Assembly (NCBI GenBank): GCA_003246205.1
Contig: QKBC01000009.1
Span: 62,001 to 126,000, forward strand
DNA from: Flavobacterium haoranii
Lineage (GTDB): Bacteria > Bacteroidota > Bacteroidia > Flavobacteriales > Flavobacteriaceae
DNA length: 64,000 nucleotides
Direction: 5' to 3'
Part shown: piece after piece, positions 24,371 through 33,181 of the stretch
Position numbering within the stretch: position 1 is the stretch's first letter
Layout: every line of letters begins with the position of its first letter
The notes under the pieces: generated by a model
The model's database searches: none
The model's input: the letters and a program-made list of their open reading frames with translations, nothing else
What the model was told of the DNA's origin: nothing
Position numbers and translations under genes: made by a program

Positions 24371-26238
24371 AACGTAAACTTTTTATCTAAATCTTCCACA
24401 CTTAATGTCACAAAAGTGGGTCTGTTAAAAGGTGAAATATTCGGTTCTTTACAAGCAAACAAGGCATTTACCAAGTTTTCCCGTTCTCTTTCTGTTAATA
24501 TTGTTCCGGTTTTTACGGCTAAACTTTTCGCCATGGATTTTGCAATACCGTCATTGAGCGAAAAAGTATTTTCAGGGACTTCATTTTGTAAATTTGAAAT
24601 CAATTCTTCTAATACAATCGAAACTTCGCTTTCCTGAACTGTTACCGGAATTCCGGAGATTAAAACACTTTCTTTATCTATTTTATCAAAGACAAAACCG
24701 GTATTTTCTAAAGACGGTTTCAATTCTTTTAAAAAATCCAGTTCTTCAAAAGAAAAATACAACTCCAGAGGAAATAACAACTGTTGACTTGGGGCTGTTT
24801 TTACCGTAATATTTGCTAAATATTGTTCATACAAAACTCGTTGATGTGCCTTGTTCTGGTCTACAACTAACATTCCGGATTTAATAGAACTAATGATATA
24901 TTTCTTATGGAACTGATAGGTTTTAGAAGCAATTTCTTCTTCTTTCTCGTCGTTCTGAAATAAGTTTCCGGTTACTTCTTCACTTTCAAAAGAAATAGAA
25001 GCGACCTCTTCTGTATCACTCTTCAGGTCAACATACAAACTTTCCCATGAAACTGTTTCTTTTTTAGGGAAGAGATTTGATGCATAAGAACCTCCTCCGC
25101 TTTTTTTAGTGACTGTGGTTATTGCTCCGTCAGCAAACGGATTAAAATTAGAATCTACCTGAATAGCAGGCATTTCACTTTCTTTTCCTTTATACTCATA
25201 AGGAGTGTCTAAATTCGGATCACGATCAAAATCCAGTACCGGAGCCACATTGAATTGCCCTAAACTATGTTTTACAGCTGAACGCAAAATAGCATATAAC
25301 GATTGCTCGTCATCAAATTTTATCTCCGTTTTAGTCGGATGAATGTTAATATCGATCGTATTCGGCGGCACCTGAAGATATAAAAAATAACTAGGCTGAT
25401 TACCTTCTTTCAACAAGCCTTCATAAGCGCTCATTATGGCATGGTGTAAGTATGCGCTTTTAATGAATCGATCGTTCACGAAAAAAAACTGTTCGTTTCT
25501 ATTCTTTTTAGCGAACTCCGGCTTACCGATAAACCCGCTAATCTTTACAATCTCGGTATCTTCTGTTACCGGAACTAGCTTTTCATTTGTTTTTCCTCCT
25601 AAAAGATTTACAATCCGTTGACGGTAATTAGAAGAAGGCAGATTGAACATTTCACTCCCATTATGGATCAATGTAAAATAGATGGAAGGATGTGCCAGCG
25701 CTACCCGTTGAAATTCATCAATAACATGGCGCATTTCCACTACATCTGATTTCAAAAAATTGCGTCGCGCCGGAATATTAAAAAAAAGATTCTTTACCAG
25801 AAAAGAAGTTCCTTTGGGTAAAACAGCTGCTTCCTGAGAAACAAACTTGCTTCCTTCAATAACAATATGTGTTCCTAACTCTTCCTGATCTTGTTTAGTT
25901 TTTAACTCTACATGAGCAATAGCAGCTATCGACGCTAGTGCTTCTCCACGGAAACCTTTGGTATGCAGATCAAATAAATCTTCAGCATGGCGTATTTTAG
26001 AAGTAGCATGGCGTTCAAAACACAATCGGGCATCTGTAACGCCCATTCCAACGCCATTGTCTATAACCTGAATTAATGTTTTTCCGGCATCCTTCACCAC
26101 TAATTTTACATCAGTTGCTTTGGCATCAATAGCATTTTCCAATAATTCTTTTACTACAGAAGCTGGTCTTTGCACCACTTCTCCTGCCGCAATTTGGTTG
26201 GCTACGTGATCCGGTAAAAGTTGAATTATATTTGGCAT
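24367..26238 (-). CDS. mutL: DNA mismatch repair protein MutL
   Basis: The protein has 623 residues. The N-terminal GHKL ATPase shows 'VKELLENAIDA', 'DNGVGM' and 'GFRGEALASI'. The transducer region and a C-terminal dimerisation domain (about 440-620) follow a variable linker. MutL links MutS recognition of mismatches to strand removal. At about 459-470, where nuclease-type MutL has DQHA(X)2E(X)4E, this protein reads 'DQNKAHQRVLYE'. Near 600 it reads 'SPFNRP' where CPHGRP is expected. The endonuclease centre therefore looks degraded. Confidence 0.95.
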   Translation of the reverse strand: MPNIIQLLPDHVANQIAAGEVVQRPASVVKELLENAIDAKATDVKLVVKDAGKTLIQVIDNGVGMGVTDARLCFERHATSKIRHAEDLFDLHTKGFRGEALASIAAIAHVELKTKQDQEELGTHIVIEGSKFVSQEAAVLPKGTSFLVKNLFFNIPARRNFLKSDVVEMRHVIDEFQRVALAHPSIYFTLIHNGSEMFNLPSSNYRQRIVNLLGGKTNEKLVPVTEDTEIVKISGFIGKPEFAKKNRNEQFFFVNDRFIKSAYLHHAIMSAYEGLLKEGNQPSYFLYLQVPPNTIDINIHPTKTEIKFDDEQSLYAILRSAVKHSLGQFNVAPVLDFDRDPNLDTPYEYKGKESEMPAIQVDSNFNPFADGAITTVTKKSGGGSYASNLFPKKETVSWESLYVDLKSDTEEVASISFESEEVTGNLFQNDEKEEEIASKTYQFHKKYIISSIKSGMLVVDQNKAHQRVLYEQYLANITVKTAPSQQLLFPLELYFSFEELDFLKELKPSLENTGFVFDKIDKESVLISGIPVTVQESEVSIVLEELISNLQNEVPENTFSLNDGIAKSMAKSLAVKTGTILTERERENLVNALFACKEPNISPFNRPTFVTLSVEDLDKKFTL

Positions 26239-26241
26239 TTA

Positions 26242-26538
26242 TTATTTTTTGAAGATCGATAAATCAAAATCAATAATATACAAGAAAATAAGTAACAAAA
26301 TCAGAACGATAATCATAACCCTCAGATTAAAACTGCGGTTTCCTCTATGACGGCTACTAGCTCTGGCTTCGCTCCAATGTGCACGCATATCATTATAACT
26401 TAACGCTTCTCGGTCTTTACGAATTACGGAATCAAAATCATACGGATTATCAATTTTCTTTCCTTCGTAATGTCGGGGCGTATAGTTAAACTTTTTATTT
26501 TTAGGCAATTTGAACGATCCTCTTCCAAACTTAAGCAT
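26242..26538 (-). CDS. Small single-pass membrane protein of unknown function
   Basis: This 98-residue protein has a basic N-terminal half ('FNYTPRHYEGKKIDNPYDF', 'HWSEARASSRHRGNRSF'), one membrane segment at about 73-91 ('VMIIVLILLLIFLYIIDF') and a very short tail. Homologues in flavobacteria are hypothetical, and some may be misnamed because of the adjacent ribH. It ends three bases before mutL and starts downstream of a terminator. Function unknown. Confidence 0.75.
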   Translation of the reverse strand: MLKFGRGSFKLPKNKKFNYTPRHYEGKKIDNPYDFDSVIRKDREALSYNDMRAHWSEARASSRHRGNRSFNLRVMIIVLILLLIFLYIIDFDLSIFKK

Positions 26539-26599
26539 ATATCGTTATTTTTTTCAAATTTAGGGATTTTTGACTGTTTTTCTCTCAATTTTTTGTTAA

Positions 26600-26630
26600 C
26601 AAAAAATCCCGAACGAATCGGGATTTTTTA
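26600..26630. terminator. Terminator after ribH
   Basis: The perfect 11-bp stem AAAAATCCCGA/TCGGGATTTTT has A- and T-runs on both sides. It ends the ribH transcript. Confidence 0.85.
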
Positions 26631-26657
26631 TTGTTCTATTACTATTTTAGACAAAAA

Positions 26658-27146
26658 CTATGCCTTTCTATTCAAATCTACCATTTTTATAGCAGCAATA
26701 GCAGCTTCAGTTCCTTTATTTCCGTGTTTACCACCACTTCTATCTAAAGACTGCTGCATGTTATTATCGGTTAACACACAAAATACCGTCGGAACATTAT
26801 ATTTAATGTTCAAATCTTTAATTCCTTGAGTCACACCTTCGCATACAAACTCGAAGTGCATGGTTTCACCTTTAATAACACTTCCGATAACGATAACACA
26901 ATCTACATTTTGTGTCTCAATCATACGCTTAGCACCGAATGTTAACTCAAAACTTCCCGGAACATTCCATCGAACAATATTTTCTTCTAACGTACCGCAA
27001 TCTAACAAAGCAGCTTTTGCTCCGTTAAAAAGCCCTTCTGTTATGGTTTCGTTCCACTCTGAAACAACAATCCCAAACCGAAAATCTTTCGCATTTGGGA
27101 TTGTGTTTTTATCGTATTGTGATAAATTTTTATTTTCTGTTGCCAT
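26658..27146 (-). CDS. ribH: 6,7-dimethyl-8-ribityllumazine synthase
   Basis: This 162-residue protein forms the penultimate step of riboflavin synthesis, joining the ribityl-pyrimidinedione and dihydroxybutanone phosphate. Motifs are 'FGIVVSEWNETITEGLFNGA', 'NVPGSFELTFGAKRM', 'VIVIGSVIKGETMHFEFV' (catalytic His) and 'DRSGGKHGNKGTEAA'. No FMN riboswitch is evident upstream. It lies four bases after the TPR membrane protein gene. Confidence 0.96.
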   Translation of the reverse strand: MATENKNLSQYDKNTIPNAKDFRFGIVVSEWNETITEGLFNGAKAALLDCGTLEENIVRWNVPGSFELTFGAKRMIETQNVDCVIVIGSVIKGETMHFEFVCEGVTQGIKDLNIKYNVPTVFCVLTDNNMQQSLDRSGGKHGNKGTEAAIAAIKMVDLNRKA

Positions 27147-27150
27147 AAAT

Positions 27151-27936
27151 TTATTCTGTCATTGCAATGTACATATCAACATTAGTCGCTTCACGAGAAT
27201 TGCCATAATTGTCTTTAATTTTAACAAACAAACTATGTGCTTCCTCTTTTTTATTGTTTAACAAAGCTAACTGAGCTGCTTTATTTAAGAATCTTGGCGT
27301 AGTATAATCATTTTCATTAGCCTCAGCCGCTTTTTTATAATATGCAATTGCATCGTCAACTTTATTCAATTCAGAATAAGCATCTCCTAAAGCTCCGTAA
27401 GCTGTTGCTTGTAAAAGCATATCATCTGACTTAAATTTTAACAAATATTGCTCCGCTTTTTGAAAATCTTTTAAATGTAAGTATGACATACCTGCATAAT
27501 AGTTCGCTAAGTTTCCTGTTTTTGTTTCTGAATATTCATCAGCAACGCCAAGAAAACCTAATTTACCTTCAGCTCCGTTTAATGCCAATGTAAATAAAGA
27601 GTCTGCACTTTGCTTATTCGTTAAGGCATCATTAAAATAAGTCTGTGCCAGGTAAACATCATTCAATGCTTTATCTTCTTGTGGCTCAACTAAAAATTTG
27701 TTATAGAAGAAATAACCTAAAGTTACAACCGCAATTGCTCCAACAACACCTAAAATAATTTTTTGGTTTCTAGCAACCCAATCCTCTGCTTTATTAGCAG
27801 TTTCATCAAGTGCATTAAAAACCTCAGCTGTTGTACTGTCACCAGTTTCTACAACTTCTTCAAATTCATTTTCAACGTTCTCTTCTACTTCTTTAGGTTT
27901 AGGTGCTTTATAACCTCTTTTGTTATATGTTGCCAT
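27151..27936 (-). CDS. TPR membrane protein (YfgM-like)
   Basis: The protein has 261 residues. An acidic N-terminal cytoplasmic part is followed by one membrane segment at about 62-80 ('IILGVVGAIAVVTLGYFFYN'). The periplasmic part has three to four TPR units ('ANYYAGMSYLHLKDFQKAEQ', 'ATAYGALGDAYSELNKVDDA', 'ARFLNKAAQLALLNNKKEEA'-like). This is the plan of YfgM-type ancillary translocon or chaperone adaptors, though the match is structural only. It has its own promoter box. Confidence 0.78.
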   Translation of the reverse strand: MATYNKRGYKAPKPKEVEENVENEFEEVVETGDSTTAEVFNALDETANKAEDWVARNQKIILGVVGAIAVVTLGYFFYNKFLVEPQEDKALNDVYLAQTYFNDALTNKQSADSLFTLALNGAEGKLGFLGVADEYSETKTGNLANYYAGMSYLHLKDFQKAEQYLLKFKSDDMLLQATAYGALGDAYSELNKVDDAIAYYKKAAEANENDYTTPRFLNKAAQLALLNNKKEEAHSLFVKIKDNYGNSREATNVDMYIAMTE

Positions 27937-27957
27937 TTATTTTTAATTTATGAGGTG

Positions 27958-27965
27958 CAAAAATA
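27958..27965 (-). promoter_or_regulatory. Candidate -7 box of the TPR-ribH transcript
   Basis: The minus strand reads TATTTTTG, 21 bases upstream of the ATG at 27936. Confidence 0.6.
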
Positions 27966-28077
27966 TAATTTTTATTGAAACTGCCACAAAAATAAATCAA
28001 TTTTCATTCATTTGCTATAATCACATCCTCTTTTTTAAATAAAATTCCTTTTCAATAGAACTTTTGTTTATAACTAT

Positions 28078-28085
28078 TATTTTTG
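28078..28085 (+). promoter_or_regulatory. Candidate -7 box of recF
   Basis: TATTTTTG overlaps the upstream TTG at 28083. That codon would therefore lie before the transcript begins, which supports the GTG at 28119 as the true start. Confidence 0.6.
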
Positions 28086-28118
28086 CAAGAAATATCTTTT
28101 CCATCTAAATCTGTCAAT

Positions 28119-29198
28119 GTGTTTTTAAAACAACTTACACTTTTAAATTATAAAAACATACACCAGCAAAATTTTGATTTTGACACTAAAATCAACTGTT
28201 TTGTAGGGAAGAACGGCATTGGCAAAACCAACATTTTAGATGCCATTTACCATTTGGCTTACGGAAAAAGCTATTTCAATCCTTTAGCAGTTCAAAACAT
28301 CAAACACGATGAAGACTTTTTCCTGTTGGATGCAATTTTCTTTAAAAAAGATAAAGAAGAAAAAGTGTCATGCAGTTTAAAACGCGGACAGAAGAAAATT
28401 ATCAAGCGCAACAATAAGGCTTACGAAAAACTATCGGAACACATCGGATTGATTCCTTTGGTCATTATTTCTCCAGCTGATAACGATTTGATTGCAGAAG
28501 GAAGTGAAGTAAGACGAAAATTTATCGATGGCGTTATTTCTGTTTTAGACCAATCATATCTCAACCAATTGTTGCAATACCAAAAGTTAATTGCGCAACG
28601 TAATGCTTTGCTTAAGTATTTTTCATTGAACCAAACGTTCGATCAAGACACATTATCTATTTACAACGAACAAATGGCTCCGCTAGGCAACACTATTTTT
28701 GAAAAACGCAAACAGTTTTTAGACAACTTCATCTTGATTTTCAAAAAGTATTACGACCTAATTTCAGATCAAGCGGAAACTGTGAATTTGGTTTACCAAT
28801 CACAGTTGAGCGAAGACTCGTTAGAAAATTTATTGCAAAATGGCATAGCCAAAGATAGAGCCGCTCAATACACAAACTTTGGTATTCATAAAGACGATCT
28901 CAATTTTGAAATTAGTGGTTATCCCATTAAAAAATTTGGTTCGCAAGGCCAGCAAAAATCTTTTTTGATTGCACTGAAGTTAGCTCAATTTGAATTCATT
29001 AAAGAAAAAAGTGGTGAATTGCCGTTGCTTCTGTTTGACGATATTTTCGATAAACTGGACGAGTTTCGCGTAGCAAAGATTGTAAACATGGTCAATAACG
29101 ATACTTTCGGACAAATTTTTATTTCCGATACACACACTGACCGAACCGAAAAAATCGTACAACAAACACACCAATCTTATAAAATTTTCAACTTGTAA
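28119..29198 (+). CDS. recF: DNA replication and repair protein RecF
   Basis: The protein has about 359 residues and starts at GTG 28119 to give the usual RecF N terminus '[13 protein letters not shown]'. The Walker A motif is '[17 protein letters not shown]', the ABC signature region is '[18 protein letters not shown]' and Walker B is '[14 protein letters not shown]'. It is an SMC-like ATPase that helps RecO and RecR load RecA at single-strand gaps. The longer frame starting at 28083 would begin inside the promoter box and is rejected. Confidence 0.95.
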   Translation: MFLKQLTLLNYKNIHQQNFDFDTKINCFVGKNGIGKTNILDAIYHLAYGKSYFNPLAVQNIKHDEDFFLLDAIFFKKDKEEKVSCSLKRGQKKIIKRNNKAYEKLSEHIGLIPLVIISPADNDLIAEGSEVRRKFIDGVISVLDQSYLNQLLQYQKLIAQRNALLKYFSLNQTFDQDTLSIYNEQMAPLGNTIFEKRKQFLDNFILIFKKYYDLISDQAETVNLVYQSQLSEDSLENLLQNGIAKDRAAQYTNFGIHKDDLNFEISGYPIKKFGSQGQQKSFLIALKLAQFEFIKEKSGELPLLLFDDIFDKLDEFRVAKIVNMVNNDTFGQIFISDTHTDRTEKIVQQTHQSYKIFNL

Positions 29199-29217
29199 AA
29201 GGTTCAATTCTTATTTT

Positions 29218-29225
29218 TACCTTTG
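29218..29225 (+). promoter_or_regulatory. Candidate -7 box of murB
   Basis: TACCTTTG lies 19 bases upstream of the murB ATG. Confidence 0.55.
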
Positions 29226-29244
29226 ATTTTTCAATTGCATCAAC

Positions 29245-30252
29245 ATGAATATTCAACATCACTTTTCGTTAAAAAACTACAATACTTTTGGCATTGAGGC
29301 TTTTGCCCAAGCTTTTACCGCTGTAACTTCTGTAAACGAACTCAAAGAAGTTCTTGAAAACCAAAAAGATATTTTTGTTTTGGGCGGTGGCAGCAACATG
29401 CTTTTAACGCAAGACATCCATAAATTAGTGGTTCACGTGGCGCTGAAAGGAATTGAAATTGTAGCCGAAAACGAAGATTTTGTTTGGGCTAAAGCCAATG
29501 CAGGCGAAAATTGGCACGAATTTGTTTTGTGGTGCATCGAACACAATTTTGGAGGATTAGAAAACCTTTCACTTATTCCCGGAAATGTTGGTACAACACC
29601 TATTCAAAACATTGGAGCTTATGGCAAAGAAATCAAAGATTCTCTTTTTAGCTGCGAAGCTATAGCTATTGAAACTTTGGAAAACAGAACTTTTAGTAAT
29701 GAAGAATGTCACTTTGGTTACCGCGAAAGTATTTTCAAAAACGATTTGAAAAACCAATATATCATTACTTCAGTAATTTTTAAACTGACAAAACATAATC
29801 ACGTTTTAAATACATCTTACGGAGCCATTGACGCTGAACTAGCAAAAATGAACATTACCGATCCTACTATCAAAGATGTTAGCGATGCCGTTATTGCCAT
29901 TAGAAGCAGTAAATTACCTAACCCAAAAGAATTAGGAAACAGCGGAAGTTTTTTCAAAAATCCGATTATTGCTAAAGAACAGTATGAAAAAGCAATTGTT
30001 CATTTTCCGGATATGCCGCATTATAAAGTTTCTGAAACCGAAGTTAAAGTTCCTGCCGGATGGTTAATTGAGCAAGCCGGTTTTAAAGGAAAACGCTTTG
30101 GCCACGCCGGAATTCATAAAAATCAAGCCTTAGTTTTAGTTAATTATGGTAATGCCACCGGACAAGAGATTTTGGAAGTTTCACAAAATATCCAAAAAAC
30201 GATTTTTGAACAATTCGGAATTGCTATTGAAGCGGAGGTCAACATTATTTAA
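29245..30252 (+). CDS. murB: UDP-N-acetylmuramate dehydrogenase
   Basis: This 335-residue flavoenzyme reduces UDP-GlcNAc enolpyruvate to UDP-MurNAc in peptidoglycan synthesis. FAD-binding segments are 'KNYNTFGIEA', 'VLGGGSNMLL' and 'IPGNVGTTPIQNIGAYG'. 'GYRESIFK' and 'LGNSGSFFKNP' (catalytic Ser) follow, with 'AGWLIEQAGFKGKRFG' near the end. Its layout is that of type I MurB, as in E. coli. Confidence 0.96.
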   Translation: MNIQHHFSLKNYNTFGIEAFAQAFTAVTSVNELKEVLENQKDIFVLGGGSNMLLTQDIHKLVVHVALKGIEIVAENEDFVWAKANAGENWHEFVLWCIEHNFGGLENLSLIPGNVGTTPIQNIGAYGKEIKDSLFSCEAIAIETLENRTFSNEECHFGYRESIFKNDLKNQYIITSVIFKLTKHNHVLNTSYGAIDAELAKMNITDPTIKDVSDAVIAIRSSKLPNPKELGNSGSFFKNPIIAKEQYEKAIVHFPDMPHYKVSETEVKVPAGWLIEQAGFKGKRFGHAGIHKNQALVLVNYGNATGQEILEVSQNIQKTIFEQFGIAIEAEVNII

Positions 30253-30296
30253 TTACAAATTATCAATTATCAATTGCGAATTATGAATTGTAAATC
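30251..30296. repeat. AT-rich imperfect palindromic repeat
   Basis: The 46 bases right after the murB stop codon combine an internal direct repeat (ATTATCAATTATCAATT) with an inverted partner (GAATTATGAATTGTAAAT). Similar AATTATCAATT-type blocks are common between genes in flavobacteria. No gene or mobile element is attached. Confidence 0.5.
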
Positions 30297-30308
30297 ATTT
30301 TTCTTTCG

Positions 30309-30316
30309 TAAATTTG
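30309..30316 (+). promoter_or_regulatory. Candidate -7 box of the small membrane-protein gene
   Basis: TAAATTTG lies 18 bases upstream of the ATG at 30335. The upstream TTG at 30314 falls inside it. Confidence 0.55.
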
Positions 30317-30334
30317 CATTCAAATAGAATTGTC

Positions 30335-30541
30335 ATGAAACTAGCATTACTTACCATAGGATTATTGTTATTAGGTGTAATTGGCCTTGCTATTAAAATC
30401 TGGGCTAAAAAAGACGGAAAATTTGCCGGAACTTGCGCTAGTCAGAGTCCATTTTTAAATCAAGAAGGAGAATCTTGTAGTTTTTGCGGAAGAACTCCGG
30501 AACAATACAAAGATTGCAACGAAACTAGTCATTCTGCCTAA
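30335..30541 (+). CDS. Small membrane or secreted Cys-rich protein
   Basis: The protein has 68 residues from ATG 30335. An N-terminal membrane segment (about 2-19) is followed by 'AKKDGKFAGTCASQSPF' and a cysteine cluster 'ESCSFCGRTPEQYKDC'. The CxxC pair could bind a metal ion or form a disulfide. Close relatives seem to be a flavobacterial family annotated only as 'membrane or secreted protein'. Seventeen bases separate it from the glycosyltransferase gene, so they may be co-transcribed. Function unknown. Confidence 0.75.
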   Translation: MKLALLTIGLLLLGVIGLAIKIWAKKDGKFAGTCASQSPFLNQEGESCSFCGRTPEQYKDCNETSHSA

Positions 30542-30557
30542 CTATTCTTAAAACTTT

Positions 30558-31667
30558 ATGGTGTTCAACGCTTTACTTATTGGATTTGGGATTATTACGC
30601 TTATTCAATTGGTTTACTATGTATTTATTTTCGGAAAATTTTCATTCGCTAAATTGCAGTCGTCAACTCCAAAAAAGTTGCCGGTTTCTGTAATTGTCTG
30701 TGCCAAAAACGAAGCTGAAAACATCCAAAAATACATTCCGCTATTATTATCTCAAAATTACCCTTCTTATGAATTGGTCTTAATTGACGATGCTTCCAGT
30801 GATGAAACACGTGATTTATTTGAAGCTGCTGCTAAAAAACACGATTTCGTTAAATTGGTAAAAGTAGACAATAATGAAGCCTTTTGGGGTAACAAAAAAT
30901 ATGCTTTGACTTTGGGTATTAAAGCAGCTAAAAATGAATACCTGCTTTTTACAGATGCTGATTGTTATCCGCAATCACAAAACTGGATTGCTGAAATGAC
31001 TGCTCATTTTACAACAAGCAAAACGATTGTTTTAGGTTATGGCGCTTACGAAAAAGTCAAGAATTCATTTTTAAACAAAATCATTCGCTTTGAAACGCTT
31101 TTAACAGCAACACAATATTTTGCTTGGGCAAAATTAGGCAAACCTTATATGGGCGTAGGCAGAAATTTAGCCTATAAAAGAGAAGAATTCTTTAGAGTCC
31201 GTGGTTTTATGGATCACATTCAAGTTCGTTCCGGCGATGATGATTTGTTTATTAATCAAGCTGCTACCGGAAGTAATACTGACATTTGCTTTACGGAAGA
31301 AAGTTTTACTTATTCCATGCCTAAGACCAAATTTAAAGATTGGTTCAACCAAAAAAGAAGACACGTTTCTACAGCCAAACTATACAAATCATTTGATAAA
31401 TTTCAGTTGGGATTATTTTTCTTTTCTCAATTTTTATTTTTCATACTAGCCGTTTTGCTTTTGGCATTACAGTTTCAGTGGATGATTGTAGCAGGAATTA
31501 TTGTTTTCCGTTATATATTTGCCTGGATTTCTTTAGGGTTTGCCGCCGGAAAGCTAAAAGAAAAAGATGTAATGTATTGGTTTCCAATTATTGAAATTTT
31601 ACTTATCTTCACTCAGATAAATGTTTTCATTACTAATATTTTTTCAAAACCGGTTCATTGGAAGTAA
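30558..31667 (+). CDS. Family 2 glycosyltransferase, membrane-bound
   Basis: The protein has 369 residues: an N-terminal membrane segment, then a GT-A domain and two to three C-terminal membrane segments. The nucleotide-sugar binding motifs are 'LVLIDDASSDETRDLF' and 'LFTDADCYPQS', the catalytic-base region is 'RSGDDDLFINQAAT' and the acceptor motif is 'QKRRH', as in processive GT2 enzymes. Product unknown. Its stop codon overlaps the next gene by 10 bases. Confidence 0.88.
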   Translation: MVFNALLIGFGIITLIQLVYYVFIFGKFSFAKLQSSTPKKLPVSVIVCAKNEAENIQKYIPLLLSQNYPSYELVLIDDASSDETRDLFEAAAKKHDFVKLVKVDNNEAFWGNKKYALTLGIKAAKNEYLLFTDADCYPQSQNWIAEMTAHFTTSKTIVLGYGAYEKVKNSFLNKIIRFETLLTATQYFAWAKLGKPYMGVGRNLAYKREEFFRVRGFMDHIQVRSGDDDLFINQAATGSNTDICFTEESFTYSMPKTKFKDWFNQKRRHVSTAKLYKSFDKFQLGLFFFSQFLFFILAVLLLALQFQWMIVAGIIVFRYIFAWISLGFAAGKLKEKDVMYWFPIIEILLIFTQINVFITNIFSKPVHWK

Positions 31668-32230
31668 ACTCAGAAATCATACAACGCAACATTGAAAAAG
31701 CAAAAGAAGGCGACCAAGTCGCTTTTACTTTTTTATTAGACTTTTACTGGAATGAAGTCTATGGATTTATGCTGAAACGTACTGAAAACGAACATGATGC
31801 CGAAGATATTGTAATTGAAACCTTTGCCAAAGCATTTGATAAAATTTCCAATTACAATCCTGAATATGGCTTTAATACTTGGCTAATCGCTATTGCAAAA
31901 AATGTTCATATCGACATGCTGCGCAAAAAAAAATCTTCTTTGTTTGTAGACATGACAGATGACGAGAACAACAACAGCTTCAATGTTGCTGACGATACAC
32001 CAACTGCTGAAGACGATTTAATTACCGAACAAAACCTTTCGCAATTACTTTATTACATCAAAACCTTAAAACCGGCTTATCAGGAAGTCATACAATTGCG
32101 TTACTTTCAGGAAATGAGTTATCAAGAAATGGCAGATACCCTAGAAGAACCCTTAAACAATATAAAAATCAAGCTATTACGTGCTAAAAAATTATTAGCT
32201 GAAACCATTACCAAAAAGAAAAAAGCTTAA
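31658..32230 (+). CDS. ECF-type RNA polymerase sigma factor
   Basis: This 190-residue protein has region 2 ('AFTFLLDFYWNEVYGFMLKR', 'DAEDIVIETFAKAFDKI') and region 4 ('YQEVIQLRYFQEMSYQEMAD', then a helix-turn-helix). There is no region 1 or 3, as usual for ECF sigma factors. No anti-sigma gene follows. The start is a TTG overlapping the glycosyltransferase end by 10 bases; no ATG gives a full region 2. It is probably translated as a second gene of that transcript. Confidence 0.88.
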   Translation: MEVNSEIIQRNIEKAKEGDQVAFTFLLDFYWNEVYGFMLKRTENEHDAEDIVIETFAKAFDKISNYNPEYGFNTWLIAIAKNVHIDMLRKKKSSLFVDMTDDENNNSFNVADDTPTAEDDLITEQNLSQLLYYIKTLKPAYQEVIQLRYFQEMSYQEMADTLEEPLNNIKIKLLRAKKLLAETITKKKKA

Positions 32231-32264
32231 ACGCAATCTTAACACTTCTTTCTTGAATTCTTCT

Positions 32265-32272
32265 TATCTTTG
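32265..32272 (+). promoter_or_regulatory. Candidate -7 box of lipA
   Basis: TATCTTTG lies 15 bases upstream of the ATG at 32288. The TTG frame extension to 32270 starts inside it and is not used. Confidence 0.6.
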
Positions 32273-32287
32273 CCGTTCAAACACATT

Positions 32288-33169
32288 ATGAGTATGAATA
32301 CAGAAACAGCTAGTGTTTTTCCTCCAAGAGAAGCCAAACCGAAATGGCTACGTGTTAAGTTGCCAACCGGAAAAAAATATACTGAACTACGAGGTCTTGT
32401 AGACAAATATAAATTAAATACGATTTGTACATCGGGAAGTTGTCCGAATATGGGCGAATGTTGGGGAGAAGGCACGGCTACTTTTATGATTTTAGGAAAT
32501 GTTTGTACACGTTCTTGTGGCTTTTGCGGTGTAAAAACCGGAAGACCTGAAGATGTTGATTGGGAAGAACCGGAAAAAGTAGCACGTTCCATTAAACTTA
32601 TGAATATCAAGCATGCTGTAATCACCAGTGTTGATCGTGATGATCTAAAAGATATGGGATCTATTATCTGGGCTGAAACAGTTAAAGCCATTCGAAGAAT
32701 GAATCCAACAACTACTTTGGAAACTTTGATTCCGGATTTTCAAGGTGTAGAGAAAAATATTGACCGAATTATTGCTGTTGCACCGGAAGTGGTTTCGCAT
32801 AATATGGAAACTGTTCGTCGTTTAACACGTGAAGTTCGTATCCAAGCTAAATACGATAGAAGTTTAGAAGTATTGCGTTATTTGAAAGAGCAAGGCATCA
32901 ATAGAACTAAATCAGGAATCATGCTTGGTTTAGGCGAAACAGAAGAAGAAGTGATTCAAACTTTACACGATTTAAAAGATGCTAAAGTGGATATTGTGAC
33001 TATTGGCCAATACTTGCAACCAAGTAAAAAACACTTACCTGTAAAAGAGTTTATTACTCCGGAGCAATTTGAGAAATACGAAAAAATAGGAAAAGAATTA
33101 GGTTTCAGACATGTGGAGAGCGGTGCTTTAGTGCGTTCTTCTTATCATGCTGAAAAACATATTCATTAA
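32288..33169 (+). CDS. lipA: Lipoyl synthase
   Basis: This radical-SAM enzyme of about 293 residues inserts two sulfurs into octanoyl groups on lipoyl domains. The auxiliary cluster ligands are in '[13 protein letters not shown]', the radical-SAM cysteines are in '[10 protein letters not shown]', and the late '[11 protein letters not shown]' carries the conserved Ser. The start at 32288 is chosen because the -7 box lies just upstream; an ATG two codons later is possible. Confidence 0.96.
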   Translation: MSMNTETASVFPPREAKPKWLRVKLPTGKKYTELRGLVDKYKLNTICTSGSCPNMGECWGEGTATFMILGNVCTRSCGFCGVKTGRPEDVDWEEPEKVARSIKLMNIKHAVITSVDRDDLKDMGSIIWAETVKAIRRMNPTTTLETLIPDFQGVEKNIDRIIAVAPEVVSHNMETVRRLTREVRIQAKYDRSLEVLRYLKEQGINRTKSGIMLGLGETEEEVIQTLHDLKDAKVDIVTIGQYLQPSKKHLPVKEFITPEQFEKYEKIGKELGFRHVESGALVRSSYHAEKHIH

Positions 33170-33181
33170 GCGATTTCTATT

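Noticed and set aside
26860..27261. FMN riboswitch or long plus-strand frame around ribH
   Set aside because: No RFN-like conserved segments were seen upstream of ribH, and the plus-strand frame is a shadow of ribH.
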